A DNA stretch of 64,000 nucleotides, taken from Luteibacter sp. OK325. GTDB lineage: Bacteria > Pseudomonadota > Gammaproteobacteria > Xanthomonadales > Rhodanobacteraceae. Both the position numbers and the translations under genes were made by a program. The notes under the pieces are model-generated. The model made no database searches. It saw only the letters and a program-made list of their open reading frames with translations, and was not told the DNA's origin. Below are positions 43,874 to 54,838 of this stretch, piece after piece (the first letter of the stretch is position 1; each line of letters begins with the position of its first letter). The DNA is taken from positions 248,001 through 312,000 of the forward strand of contig NZ_QAOX01000005.1 in assembly GCF_003050935.1 (NCBI RefSeq). The letters run 5' to 3'.

Positions 43874-44084
43874 GAACCTGTGGATAATAGGTGGATGGAC
43901 AGAGGATGGTTTTGACCCTTGAAGTTATCCACAAGCTGCACACATGGCACCGCCTGTTGGGCACAGTCGATATCAAACGTTAAGTATCTGAAATAGTTTA
44001 TAAATTCAGGCTTCTCCAGATATCCACCGGCCCTACTACAACCACTATAAAATCTTAAAAACTTAAAAGCAGGAGAAGGGGCGC
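43874..44084. other. Probable chromosomal origin of replication (oriC)
   Basis: The 211-base dnaA-dnaN gap has two perfect DnaA boxes in opposite orientation: the complement of TTATCCACA at 43879-43887 and TTATCCACA at 43925-43933. A weaker ATATCCACC is at 44020-44028. The region is far more AT-rich than the genome, with ATAGTTTATAAATT near 43990 and a tandem repeat CTTAAAAA-CTTAAAAG (44054-44069) that would suit strand opening. Xanthomonas origins have been placed at the same position, from memory. Confidence 0.8.
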
Positions 44085-45185
44085 ATGCAATTCAGCATCC
44101 AGAGGGAGGTTCTGCTCAAACCTCTGCAGCAAGTGGTAGGTGTCGTAGAACGTCGCCAGACCCTGCCCGTACTGGCCAACCTCCTGGTTCGCGCCTCCGG
44201 TAGCGAAGTCTCGTTCACCGGTACCGACCTCGAAGTCGAGATGGTTGCCACCACGGCCGCCGACGCGGTCCAGGAAGGCGAGATCACGATTCCGGCCCGC
44301 AAGCTGTTCGACATCGTTCGTGCGCTGCCTGACGGCGCCAAGATCGATATCAAGCTCAACGGTGAGCGCATCGCGCTCAACGCAGGCCGTAGCCGCTTCA
44401 CCCTGGCGACACTGCCCGCTGGCGAATTTCCGACCGTCGACGAGATCGAACTGGTCGAGCGCGTTTCGCTACCGGAAGAAGTGCTGCGCGACCTGATGGA
44501 CCGCACGGCCTTCGCCATGGCGAACCAGGACGTCCGCTACTACCTCAACGGCATGTTGCTGGATCTCCAGGAGCACACGCTGCGCTGTGTCGCTACCGAT
44601 GGCCACCGCCTGGCACTGAAGGAAACCAAGCTGGAAAGCTCCGTTTCCGCTCGCCGCCAGATCATCATTCCCCGCAAGGGCGTGAACGAACTGATCGGCT
44701 TGCTCGAATCGGGCGAGGGAATGGTCGAGCTCGAGTTCGGGCGTAATCATCTGCGCGTCCGTCGCGGTGGGGTGATGTTTACCTCCAAGCTCATCGACGG
44801 CCGTTTCCCGGATTACGAAGCGGTCATCCCGCTCGGTGCTGACAAATCGGCGACGATCGAGCGCGACGTGCTCAAGAGCGCCCTGCAGCGCGCAGCGATT
44901 CTCTCCAACGAGAAGTACCGCGGCGTGAAGCTTGAGTTGACCCCGGGTCGCATCAAGATCGTCGCGCACAATCCTGAGCAGGAAGAAGCCCAGGAAGAAG
45001 TCGAAGCCGAGACGGTGGTCGACGATCTCGCCGTGGGTTTCAACGTGGGCTACCTGCTGGACGCGCTCAGTGCGCTTCGTGGCGACAAGGTCCGCATCAA
45101 CCTTCGCGATGCCCAGTCCAGCTGCCTTCTCCAGGAAGAGGGCAACGACGAGGCACGTCACGTGGTGATGCCGCTTCGTCTCTGA
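44085..45185 (+). CDS. dnaN: DNA polymerase III beta sliding clamp
   Basis: The 366-residue clamp protein has three repeated domains forming half of the ring (MQFSIQREVLLKPLQQVVGVVERRQTLPVLANLL at the N-terminus, HVVMPLRL at the end). AGGAG and GAAGGGG precede the ATG. It follows dnaA across the origin. Confidence 0.98.
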   Translation: MQFSIQREVLLKPLQQVVGVVERRQTLPVLANLLVRASGSEVSFTGTDLEVEMVATTAADAVQEGEITIPARKLFDIVRALPDGAKIDIKLNGERIALNAGRSRFTLATLPAGEFPTVDEIELVERVSLPEEVLRDLMDRTAFAMANQDVRYYLNGMLLDLQEHTLRCVATDGHRLALKETKLESSVSARRQIIIPRKGVNELIGLLESGEGMVELEFGRNHLRVRRGGVMFTSKLIDGRFPDYEAVIPLGADKSATIERDVLKSALQRAAILSNEKYRGVKLELTPGRIKIVAHNPEQEEAQEEVEAETVVDDLAVGFNVGYLLDALSALRGDKVRINLRDAQSSCLLQEEGNDEARHVVMPLRL

Positions 45186-45211
45186 GGCCAGGGCAAGTTA
45201 AAGTTCGGCCC

Positions 45212-45254
45212 ACGACGCCGGGGATGTCTTCGACACCCCGGCGTCGTTCGTTTT
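45212..45254 (+). terminator. Long hairpin between dnaN and recF
   Basis: ACGACGCCGGGG (45212-45223) pairs perfectly with CCCCGGCGTCGT (45236-45247); the loop can add a TGTC/GACA stem. TCGTTTT follows. It looks like an intrinsic terminator or attenuator that would reduce recF relative to dnaN. Confidence 0.75.
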
Positions 45255-45273
45255 GGATGGGGACGCGTTTGGC

Positions 45274-48865
<3,592 letters not shown>

Positions 48866-48905
48866 CCTCCGGCGGGCCGGTCGCCGACGCGTGCGCAAGA
48901 AAAAG

Positions 48906-48940
48906 CGCCCGGATGCAGTCATGCTCCGGGCGTTTTTTTT
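48906..48940 (+). terminator. Rho-independent terminator of gyrB
   Basis: CGCCCGGA pairs with TCCGGGCG around a short inner GCA/TGC stem, followed by eight T residues (48933-48940). An A tract precedes the stem, so it could also work in reverse. Confidence 0.95.
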
Positions 48941-49191
48941 GTTCCATACGCCCGCGAATTGAACGCAAGAATTCGTCCGCCCAACCTCGTATGAGGTGGG
49001 ATGAAAATGGCGTTTTCAAGGGCCAAAAGTTGACCTAATTTCGTTAGCGCCAACATTCATATAACAAGTCATTGTTTTGACTCCACATTTTTGTGGCACT
49101 GCGACTTGTTCTTAGGAATAGAATCGGGTTAACCTCTGTAGTCCCCCGGAGCACGTAACTGTGCGACGACTCCTTCAACAGAGGTCAGTCA
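48941..49191 (+). promoter_or_regulatory. Upstream region and structured leader of the TPR gene
   Basis: Within these 251 AT-richer bases a -10-like TAGAAT sits at 49119-49124, placing a start near 49131. From 49132 ACCTCTGTAGTC can pair with GACT (49168-49171) and ACAGAGGT (49178-49185), which contains the ribosome binding site AGAGG, enclosing a GCAC-GTAACT-GTGC hairpin (49151-49164). An imperfect palindrome GTTG..CTAA-TTTCG-TTAG..CAAC (49029-49054) and CCACA-TTTT-TGTGG (49083-49096) lie further up. No gene is visible. Confidence 0.55.
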
Positions 49192-50505
49192 ATGAAACAG
49201 GGTTCCTTGATCAAGATGGTGCTCGCATCCGCGATCGCCCTTTCCCTTGCCAGTGGCGCTGTCGTCGCGAAAGACGCCGCTCCCAAGGATAAGAAAGAAG
49301 CGCTGTATCCGAATGCGACCCGGACGGAACCCAAGCTCGACCTGAAGAGCGAAAAAGACCAGAAGGCCCTGAACGAAGGTCTCGACGCCGCCAACAACGG
49401 CGAGAAGGACAAGGCACAGCAGATCCTTCAGCCGCTGGCCGACGGTTCGGGCACGAGCAGCAAGTACGCGCAGGCGCTCGCCCTCCAGGGCCTCGCCAAC
49501 ATGAAATACAACGACGGCGACATCAAGGGCGCGATCACCACGCTCAAGCAGGCGCTCGACATCGGCGTCATGCCGAACGACACCTACTTCCAGCTGAAGT
49601 ACATGTACACCCAGTTCCTGGTGGCCGACGAGCAGTACGCTCCGGCCCTGCAGTCGCTGCACGAGTGGCGCGACCAGGGCAAGAAGGAAACCGCCGACTC
49701 CTACGGTCTCGAAGGCAATATCGACTACCGCCTCGAGAAGTATCCCGAAGCGATCGCCGCGATCACCAAGGCGCAGTCGATGCCGGACGCGAAGCCGCAG
49801 GCTTCGTGGACCCAGATCCTCGCCGCCAGCTATGCCGAGACCGGCCAGGGCGACAAGGCCGCGGACCTCGCGTCGGCCGAGCTGGCAAAGAACCCGAATG
49901 ACCCGACGGCAATGCAGAACGCGGCGTCCTCGCTGATCCAGGCGCAGAAGTATCCGGAAGCCATCGCGCTGCTCGAGAAGGGCCGCGCCGCCGGTGCGTT
50001 CCACACTGACGACAACGGCGCGAAGCTCTACGTGAATCTCGCCAAGGTCTATCTGATCGACGGCCAGGAACACTCCGAGCGCCAGGACGGTAACGCGAAG
50101 AAGGCAGAGGCCGTGCTCGCAGACGGTATCGCCAAGGGTGCGATCAAGCCCTCCGCCGAGGTCTACAAGCTCCAGGGCGATGCTGCTATCACCGGTGGCG
50201 ACACCAAGGGTGCCCTCGCTGCGTACCAGAAGGCTGCACCGCTTGCGACGGACGGTTCCGTCTCGCTCAGCGTGGCGCGCCTGCAGCTCCAAGAGAATCA
50301 ATACGCCGCCGCTGAAAAGTCGGCGACAGATGCCATCAGCAAGGGCGTTCAGCATAAAGGCACAGCCTATATGGTGCGCGCGGAAGCCAAGCGTGGTCAG
50401 AAGAACAAGCAGGGTGCGGTCGCGGACATGAAGCTCGCGGCTCAGGATCCTGAAACATCTGCCAAGGCCAACGCCTGGTTGAGCAAGGCAGAGAACACTA
50501 AGTAA
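49192..50505 (+). CDS. Exported TPR protein upstream of the TonB cluster
   Basis: The 437-residue protein has a signal peptide cleaved after VVA (about residue 26) and a series of tetratricopeptide repeats, visible as recurring A-x-x-x-x-x-P motifs (ALALQGLANMKYNDGDIKGAI, SYGLEGNIDYRLEKYPEAI, NAASSLIQAQKYPEAIALLEKG). Being periplasmic and next to tonB, it could organise envelope complexes; that is inference. The leader may control translation. Confidence 0.88.
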   Translation: MKQGSLIKMVLASAIALSLASGAVVAKDAAPKDKKEALYPNATRTEPKLDLKSEKDQKALNEGLDAANNGEKDKAQQILQPLADGSGTSSKYAQALALQGLANMKYNDGDIKGAITTLKQALDIGVMPNDTYFQLKYMYTQFLVADEQYAPALQSLHEWRDQGKKETADSYGLEGNIDYRLEKYPEAIAAITKAQSMPDAKPQASWTQILAASYAETGQGDKAADLASAELAKNPNDPTAMQNAASSLIQAQKYPEAIALLEKGRAAGAFHTDDNGAKLYVNLAKVYLIDGQEHSERQDGNAKKAEAVLADGIAKGAIKPSAEVYKLQGDAAITGGDTKGALAAYQKAAPLATDGSVSLSVARLQLQENQYAAAEKSATDAISKGVQHKGTAYMVRAEAKRGQKNKQGAVADMKLAAQDPETSAKANAWLSKAENTK

Positions 50506-50534
50506 GCCTTTGTAAAGTACCGGAAGGGATGGAT

Positions 50535-50545
50535 TGGCACTGCCA
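50535..50545. promoter_or_regulatory. Palindrome TGGCA-C-TGCCA upstream of tonB
   Basis: A perfect 11-base palindrome lies 30 bases after the TPR gene stop in the 197-base gap before tonB. It may be an operator or part of a weak terminator. No Fur-box-like sequence is evident in the gap. Confidence 0.35.
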
Positions 50546-50702
50546 TCGTTCTTCCCTTCAGGTGCTATACAAATGCCATATGCTGGTGTAATTTGCTTAT
50601 CTTTCCGCTTGCAGAAACCAGCGTTTTCGGCAATGTCAATCGCCGAGCGCCGGAAGAGCAGTGCGGGTTCACTTCCGCTTGATTAGCTCTTGATAGTGAC
50701 TG

Positions 50703-51365
50703 ATGGCCTCAAGTAACGAATCAACCGGCCAAGCGCCGTTTAGTTGGGGGCGCACCAGCGCGTTGGCAGTCGCCATCGCTCTGCACTCGTTCGCCTTCCT
50801 GCTGCTGGTAGCGCCCATGGCGCCGCCGAAGTCGCAGGAAAAGCAGAAAGAGAAGGTAGTTCAGGTCGACTTTATTGAACCGCCGCCGCCTCCCCCGCCC
50901 CCCCCGCCGCCGCCGCCGGAGCCCCCCAAGCAGCCGCCGCCGAAAATCGTGCAGATATCGAAGCCGCCCCCGACACCACCGCCGCCGGCTCCACCGCCGC
51001 CGGCAGTAGACGAGGCGAGTTCGAACCCCGTTCCGGCACCGCCGCCGGCGCCTCCCGCGCCGCCAGCACCGCCGGCGGATATCGCGCCGAGTGAAAATCT
51101 GTCGTACCGTCAGCGTAACCCGCCGAAGTATCCGCCGCAGGCGGTTCGTCAGCGGCATGAAGGTACTGTGGTACTTCTGGTCCTCGTGGGTGTCGACGGT
51201 TCGCCGAAGGACATCAAGGTCGACCAGTCGAGCGGTTTCCGCGAATTGGACAAAGCTGCGGAGGATGCCGCTAGGAACTGGCGATTCAACCCGGGCAAGC
51301 GAGGCGGTGCTGCCGTCGAAGGCTATGCACGTGTCCCCGTTACGTTCAACCTAAACCAGCTGTAA
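50703..51365 (+). CDS. tonB: Energy transducer TonB
   Basis: TonB spans the periplasm and transfers inner-membrane energy to outer-membrane receptors. The 220-residue protein has one membrane anchor (about residues 16-38), a long Pro-rich spacer with up to thirteen consecutive prolines (about 60-130) and a C-terminal TonB domain (RNPPKYPPQAVRQRHEGTVVLLVLVG...NWRFNPGK). The coding DNA of the spacer contains a C8 run at 50898-50905. The start is the ATG at 50703. exbB follows after 53 bases. Confidence 0.96.
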   Translation: MASSNESTGQAPFSWGRTSALAVAIALHSFAFLLLVAPMAPPKSQEKQKEKVVQVDFIEPPPPPPPPPPPPPEPPKQPPPKIVQISKPPPTPPPPAPPPPAVDEASSNPVPAPPPAPPAPPAPPADIAPSENLSYRQRNPPKYPPQAVRQRHEGTVVLLVLVGVDGSPKDIKVDQSSGFRELDKAAEDAARNWRFNPGKRGGAAVEGYARVPVTFNLNQL

Positions 51366-51418
51366 GTTTCCTCGCTTACAGCTATTAAGTTCACGCTTGA
51401 CTTCCCAAGGGTAGCGTT

Positions 51419-52189
51419 ATGTTGCAAGACACCTCCGCTCAGCCTGCTAATCCAGGTCAAAACTCCAATGCCGACGCCCTCAAGCAGATGGGCTTCGACC
51501 ACCTGATCCACAACTTCGACTTCCTCGGTTGGATTGTGTTCGTGGTGCTCACCGCGATGTCGATCCTGTCGTGGTACTTCATCGTTGCGAACTTCATTCG
51601 TAACAGCATGGTGCGTTCGCGAGCCGACAAGGTCATCCAGGGCTTCTGGAACACCGCGTCGACGCAGGAAGCCATTCGCGTGCTCGAAGAGCAGCCGAAG
51701 GGCGAACCGTTCTCGAAGATCGCACTCGACGCCGCTTCGGCCGTCGCGCATCACCAGGCAGCTGCCGGTGGTCGCCTCGCCGAGACCCTGTCGCGTTCGG
51801 AATTCATCGATCGCGCCCTGCGCCAGGCTGTTGCTCGCGAGAGCCTGCGTCTGGAAGGCGGCCTGACCCTGCTCGCTACGGTCGGTTCGTCGGCACCGTT
51901 CATCGGTCTTCTCGGTACGGTGTGGGGTATCTACCACGCACTTATCGGTATCGCCGCTTCGGGTTCCGCGTCGATGGATAAGGTCGCTGGCCCCGTTGGT
52001 GAAGCTCTGATCATGACCGCGTTCGGTCTGTTCACCGCTATCCCGGCCGTGCTCGCGTACAACTTCTTCATGCGCTCGAACCGCCTGACCTACGCCCAGT
52101 TCGACGAATTCGCGCACGACCTGCACGACTTCTTCGCCACGGGTGCCCGCGTCGAAGGCTCGGGTCCGGTCGTCTCCGTCAAGAAGTGA
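51419..52189 (+). CDS. exbB: Biopolymer transporter ExbB
   Basis: ExbB forms the pentameric proton channel that energises TonB. The 256-residue MotA/TolQ/ExbB protein has three membrane helices (FLGWIVFVVLTAMSILSWYF, TLLATVGSSAPFIGLLGTVWGIYHAL and MTAFGLFTAIPAVLAYNFF). It is followed by two exbD genes, as in Xanthomonas. Confidence 0.96.
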   Translation: MLQDTSAQPANPGQNSNADALKQMGFDHLIHNFDFLGWIVFVVLTAMSILSWYFIVANFIRNSMVRSRADKVIQGFWNTASTQEAIRVLEEQPKGEPFSKIALDAASAVAHHQAAAGGRLAETLSRSEFIDRALRQAVARESLRLEGGLTLLATVGSSAPFIGLLGTVWGIYHALIGIAASGSASMDKVAGPVGEALIMTAFGLFTAIPAVLAYNFFMRSNRLTYAQFDEFAHDLHDFFATGARVEGSGPVVSVKK

Positions 52190-52200
52190 GGAATTGACCC

Positions 52201-52614
52201 ATGGCTATGAGTAGCGGGGGCAACAGCGGCGGTCCGATGTCGGAAATCAACGTCACGCCGCTCGTCGACGTGATGCTGGTTCTGCTGATCATCTTCATGA
52301 TCACGGCTCCCCTGATGTCCCACAAGGTCCAGATTGATCTGCCGAAGGCTAATCCGAACGTTAAGGATGACACCCCGGTCGATCCGATGGATCTCGCGAT
52401 CAAGCCGGACGGTACGTACTTCCTCAATGACGGCGAAGTCAGCGAGGCTGAGCTCAAGGCACAGTTCGCGGTTGCGGCGGCGAAGTCGCCGCAGCCGGAG
52501 CTCCAGATCCGTGCAGACCGCACCACGGAATACAAAGTGGTGAAGAAGGTCCTTGGCGACGCCAAGGATGCCGGCATGGTCCACGTCGGCTTCATGTCGA
52601 CTGGTAAGGAGTAA
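52201..52614 (+). CDS. exbD1: Biopolymer transporter ExbD, first copy
   Basis: The 137-residue protein has a cytoplasmic N-terminus (SGGPMSEINVTPLVDVMLVLL) with the conserved membrane aspartate in the single helix, and a periplasmic domain. It starts 11 bases after exbB. It is paralogous to the next gene. Confidence 0.94.
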   Translation: MAMSSGGNSGGPMSEINVTPLVDVMLVLLIIFMITAPLMSHKVQIDLPKANPNVKDDTPVDPMDLAIKPDGTYFLNDGEVSEAELKAQFAVAAAKSPQPELQIRADRTTEYKVVKKVLGDAKDAGMVHVGFMSTGKE

Positions 52615-52619
52615 ACGAG

Positions 52620-53027
52620 ATGGCTTTTAGCTCAGGTAGCTCTGGTGGTCCCATGGCGGACATCAACGTCACGCCGCTCGTCGACGTGATGCTGGTGCTC
52701 CTGATCATCTTCATGATCACGGCTCCGATGCTGTCGCATAAGATCAAGATCGATCTTCCGCAGCCGAATCCGAACGTCGTCAACCCAGAGAATCCGCCGG
52801 ATCCCGTCCGTTTGCAGATTCGCCAGGATGGCTCGCTCTATTGGAACGATACGCCGGTTGACGAGCTGGGCCTCAAGGCTCAGATCGCGGTGATCGCCCA
52901 GCAGTCGAACCAGCCGGAACTGCAGATCGACGCGGATGACGCGGCTCAGTACGAGGTCGTGGCACGCGTGCTTTCCGACGCAAAGGGCCAGGGCCTGACC
53001 AAGATCGGTTTCGTTAACTCGAACTGA
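52620..53027 (+). CDS. exbD2: Biopolymer transporter ExbD, second copy
   Basis: The 135-residue protein repeats the ExbD plan (MADINVTPLVDVMLVLLIIFMITAP) but differs in the periplasmic half. In Xanthomonas campestris a second ExbD is dispensable for iron uptake but needed for some plant interactions, from memory. It is the last gene before a strong terminator. Confidence 0.94.
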   Translation: MAFSSGSSGGPMADINVTPLVDVMLVLLIIFMITAPMLSHKIKIDLPQPNPNVVNPENPPDPVRLQIRQDGSLYWNDTPVDELGLKAQIAVIAQQSNQPELQIDADDAAQYEVVARVLSDAKGQGLTKIGFVNSN

Positions 53028-53050
53028 TCGCGGTCGTCCGGTAAGAACTG

Positions 53051-53079
53051 AAAAACCCCGCTTCGGCGGGGTTTTTTTT
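53051..53079 (+). terminator. Rho-independent terminator of the tonB operon
   Basis: AAAAACCCCGC-TTCG-GCGGGGTTTTT with eight following T residues; a UUCG tetraloop makes it very stable. The A tract upstream makes it potentially bidirectional. Confidence 0.97.
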
Positions 53080-53085
53080 GCTTTC

Positions 53086-53223
53086 TGTGGGAGCCGCTTC
53101 AGCGGCGATGCTCTTTTGTGGGAGCCGATTCATCGGCGATCCCGCGGCAGCGGGCCAGGTTTTGGCGAGCACCCATTCGCCGATGAATCGGCTCCCACAT
53201 TCGCCGATGAATCGGCTCCTACA
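53086..53223. repeat. REP-like cluster of four copies with linker hairpin
   Basis: Two forward copies (about 53086 with GCCGCT/AGCGGC, 53117 with GCCGAT/ATCGGC) and two inverted copies (about 53177 and 53200) face each other. The linker CCCGC-GGCA-GCGGG-CCA (53141-53157) and the GAGCACCCAT end match those at 11.36-11.39 kb. It lies between exbD2 and convergent pdxJ. Confidence 0.92.
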
Positions 53224-53239
53224 CAAACGGGCACCGGCG

Positions 53240-53983
53240 TTACGACAGGATGCTGATGTAGTTCTTTACGGTTCGGGACAGGCCTTCGTACAGGGCCTCA
53301 CCGATCAGTGCGTGCCCGATCGACACCTCCGCCAGCCCCGGAATGGCCGACTTGAAGGTGCCCAGGTTCGCCTGGCTGAGGTCGTGACCCGCGTTCACCG
53401 CAAGGCCGGCCTTCTGCGCCCTCTGCGCGGTATCCGCAAACGAGGCTAGTTCCTTTCGCGCATCACCTTCGGCGAACGCCTCGGCGTACGGGCCGGTGTA
53501 GAGCTCGATGCGCTGCACGCCGATCGCGGCGGCCTCCGTGAAGCCCTCCCCGCCGGCGTCGACGAACACACTGACGCGGCATCCCAGTTCGCGAAACGCG
53601 GCGACCACCGGCTTGAGGACTTCGATGTCCCTGGTCAGATCGAAACCGTGATCCGAGGTGATCTGCCCGTCGCCATCCGGCACGAGCGTCACCTGGGTCG
53701 GGCGTACTTCACGTGCCAGTTCGATCAGGCCGGGATAGGCACCACGGGCGCCGGCGAAGGGATTGCCTTCGATGTTGTACTCGACCCGCCCGCGCAGCAA
53801 ACCGGCCAGCGCGCGTACATCGCCTGGGGTCACATGACGCATGTCCGGCCGCGGGTGAACGGTGAGGCCGCCGCAGCCGGCGTCGATGCAGGTATTCGCG
53901 GCTGTCGCGATATCCGGTTCATTGCCGCCGCGCGAGTTGCGCAGCACGGCGATCTTGTTCAGGTTTACGCTGAGTAGGGTCAT
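53240..53983 (-). CDS. pdxJ: Pyridoxine 5'-phosphate synthase
   Basis: PdxJ condenses 1-deoxyxylulose 5-phosphate with aminoacetone phosphate in vitamin B6 synthesis. The 247-residue TIM-barrel protein starts [22 protein letters not shown], with the usual [13 protein letters not shown] and [16 protein letters not shown]. It follows the phosphopantetheinyl transferase gene on the same strand, separated by a terminator. Confidence 0.97.
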   Translation of the reverse strand: MTLLSVNLNKIAVLRNSRGGNEPDIATAANTCIDAGCGGLTVHPRPDMRHVTPGDVRALAGLLRGRVEYNIEGNPFAGARGAYPGLIELAREVRPTQVTLVPDGDGQITSDHGFDLTRDIEVLKPVVAAFRELGCRVSVFVDAGGEGFTEAAAIGVQRIELYTGPYAEAFAEGDARKELASFADTAQRAQKAGLAVNAGHDLSQANLGTFKSAIPGLAEVSIGHALIGEALYEGLSRTVKNYISILS

Positions 53984-53994
53984 CGTTTATCCAT

Positions 53995-54026
53995 AAAAAA
54001 ACGCACGTCGCCATCGCGACGTGCGT
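53995..54026 (-). terminator. Rho-independent terminator of the phosphopantetheinyl transferase gene
   Basis: On the minus strand ACGCACGTCGC pairs with GCGACGTGCGT (plus-strand positions 54001-54011 and 54016-54026) and seven T residues follow. It insulates pdxJ from the upstream gene, so pdxJ's promoter must lie in the last bases before 53984 or within the terminator region. Confidence 0.9.
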
Positions 54027-54058
54027 AATGACTGTCGTCCCAGCATAACGCGCCAACT

Positions 54059-54100
54059 CCCTGTGGCGCACGACACACACACACACGCGCACTCACAGGG
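54059..54100. repeat. (AC)7 microsatellite inside a 7-bp inverted repeat
   Basis: (AC)7 at 54073-54086 is bracketed by CCCTGTG (54059-54065) and CACAGGG (54094-54100). The tract lies between the stop of the phosphopantetheinyl transferase gene and its terminator. Changes in repeat number would not affect a reading frame here. Confidence 0.8.
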
Positions 54101-54128
54101 AATCAGACACGCCTCACTACGAAAAGGT

Positions 54129-54758
54129 TCAAAGCGCATATGTGAAGACGCGAATCGTTCGTTCACATCCCCGCCAGGCGACGGCGGCCACCCACGCGTC
54201 GTCCATCGCCAGGGCTTCGACACACCACGCTGAAGCGGGCGCGATCTCACCCTCGAAAGCGACCGGCGTCACCGCTGCATCGCCCAGCGCAAACGACACC
54301 CGGTGAAGGCCGTACGACAAGCCGCTGCCGTTCGCCTTGAGCACCGCTTCCTTCGCGGTCCACAGGCGAAGAAAGCCGTTGAGCAGCCGCCCCGCGGGTA
54401 ACCTCGCCAGCATCGCCGTCTCATCGGGCGCAAAGAAACGTGTGGCGAGTTCCAGCGCGCGCGGCCGTGGGCGAACGCGCTCGATATCGACGCCTAACTC
54501 GAAGCCCTCGCTGCCGCGACCGACGGCGAACAGTGCCCTGTCCCCGCTGTGCGACCAGTTGAAGCCGAGCTCGCCGAACGGCGCCGGGAAATGCGGCTTG
54601 CCGTGTTCACCGCGCGCCACCGCTGGTGCATCCGGACCCGCGTAAGCCGCAAGCAGCGACATGAAAGGCAGCTCTCCCTGGCCGGACGTCCAGCGGGTTT
54701 GCCAGACATGGATTTCGTCGTCGGCGAGCAAGGGAACATGGGGAAGGACGGACATCAT
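54129..54758 (-). CDS. 4'-phosphopantetheinyl transferase superfamily protein
   Basis: The enzyme transfers the phosphopantetheine arm from CoA to carrier proteins of fatty-acid, polyketide or peptide synthases. The 209-residue Sfp-type protein has the magnesium residues D91 and E93 in GVDIER and the catalytic E137/K141 in WTAKEAVLKANGSGL, plus FNWSHSGDRALFAV. An ortholog next to pdxJ in Xanthomonas has been linked to pigment and toxin formation, from memory. Confidence 0.93.
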   Translation of the reverse strand: MMSVLPHVPLLADDEIHVWQTRWTSGQGELPFMSLLAAYAGPDAPAVARGEHGKPHFPAPFGELGFNWSHSGDRALFAVGRGSEGFELGVDIERVRPRPRALELATRFFAPDETAMLARLPAGRLLNGFLRLWTAKEAVLKANGSGLSYGLHRVSFALGDAAVTPVAFEGEIAPASAWCVEALAMDDAWVAAVAWRGCERTIRVFTYAL

Positions 54759-54838
54759 CCACCCATGCTGCTTTGGTGACGCGATTCAGGCAAGCATTAC
54801 CGTAGAATCAGGGCCGTGCCGAATGGGGAGCACTCAAT

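Noticed and set aside
49083-49115. Sigma-54 promoter (TGGCAC...TTG) upstream of the TPR gene
   Set aside because: TGGCAC is present but the -12 element has TG rather than GC at the required spacing.
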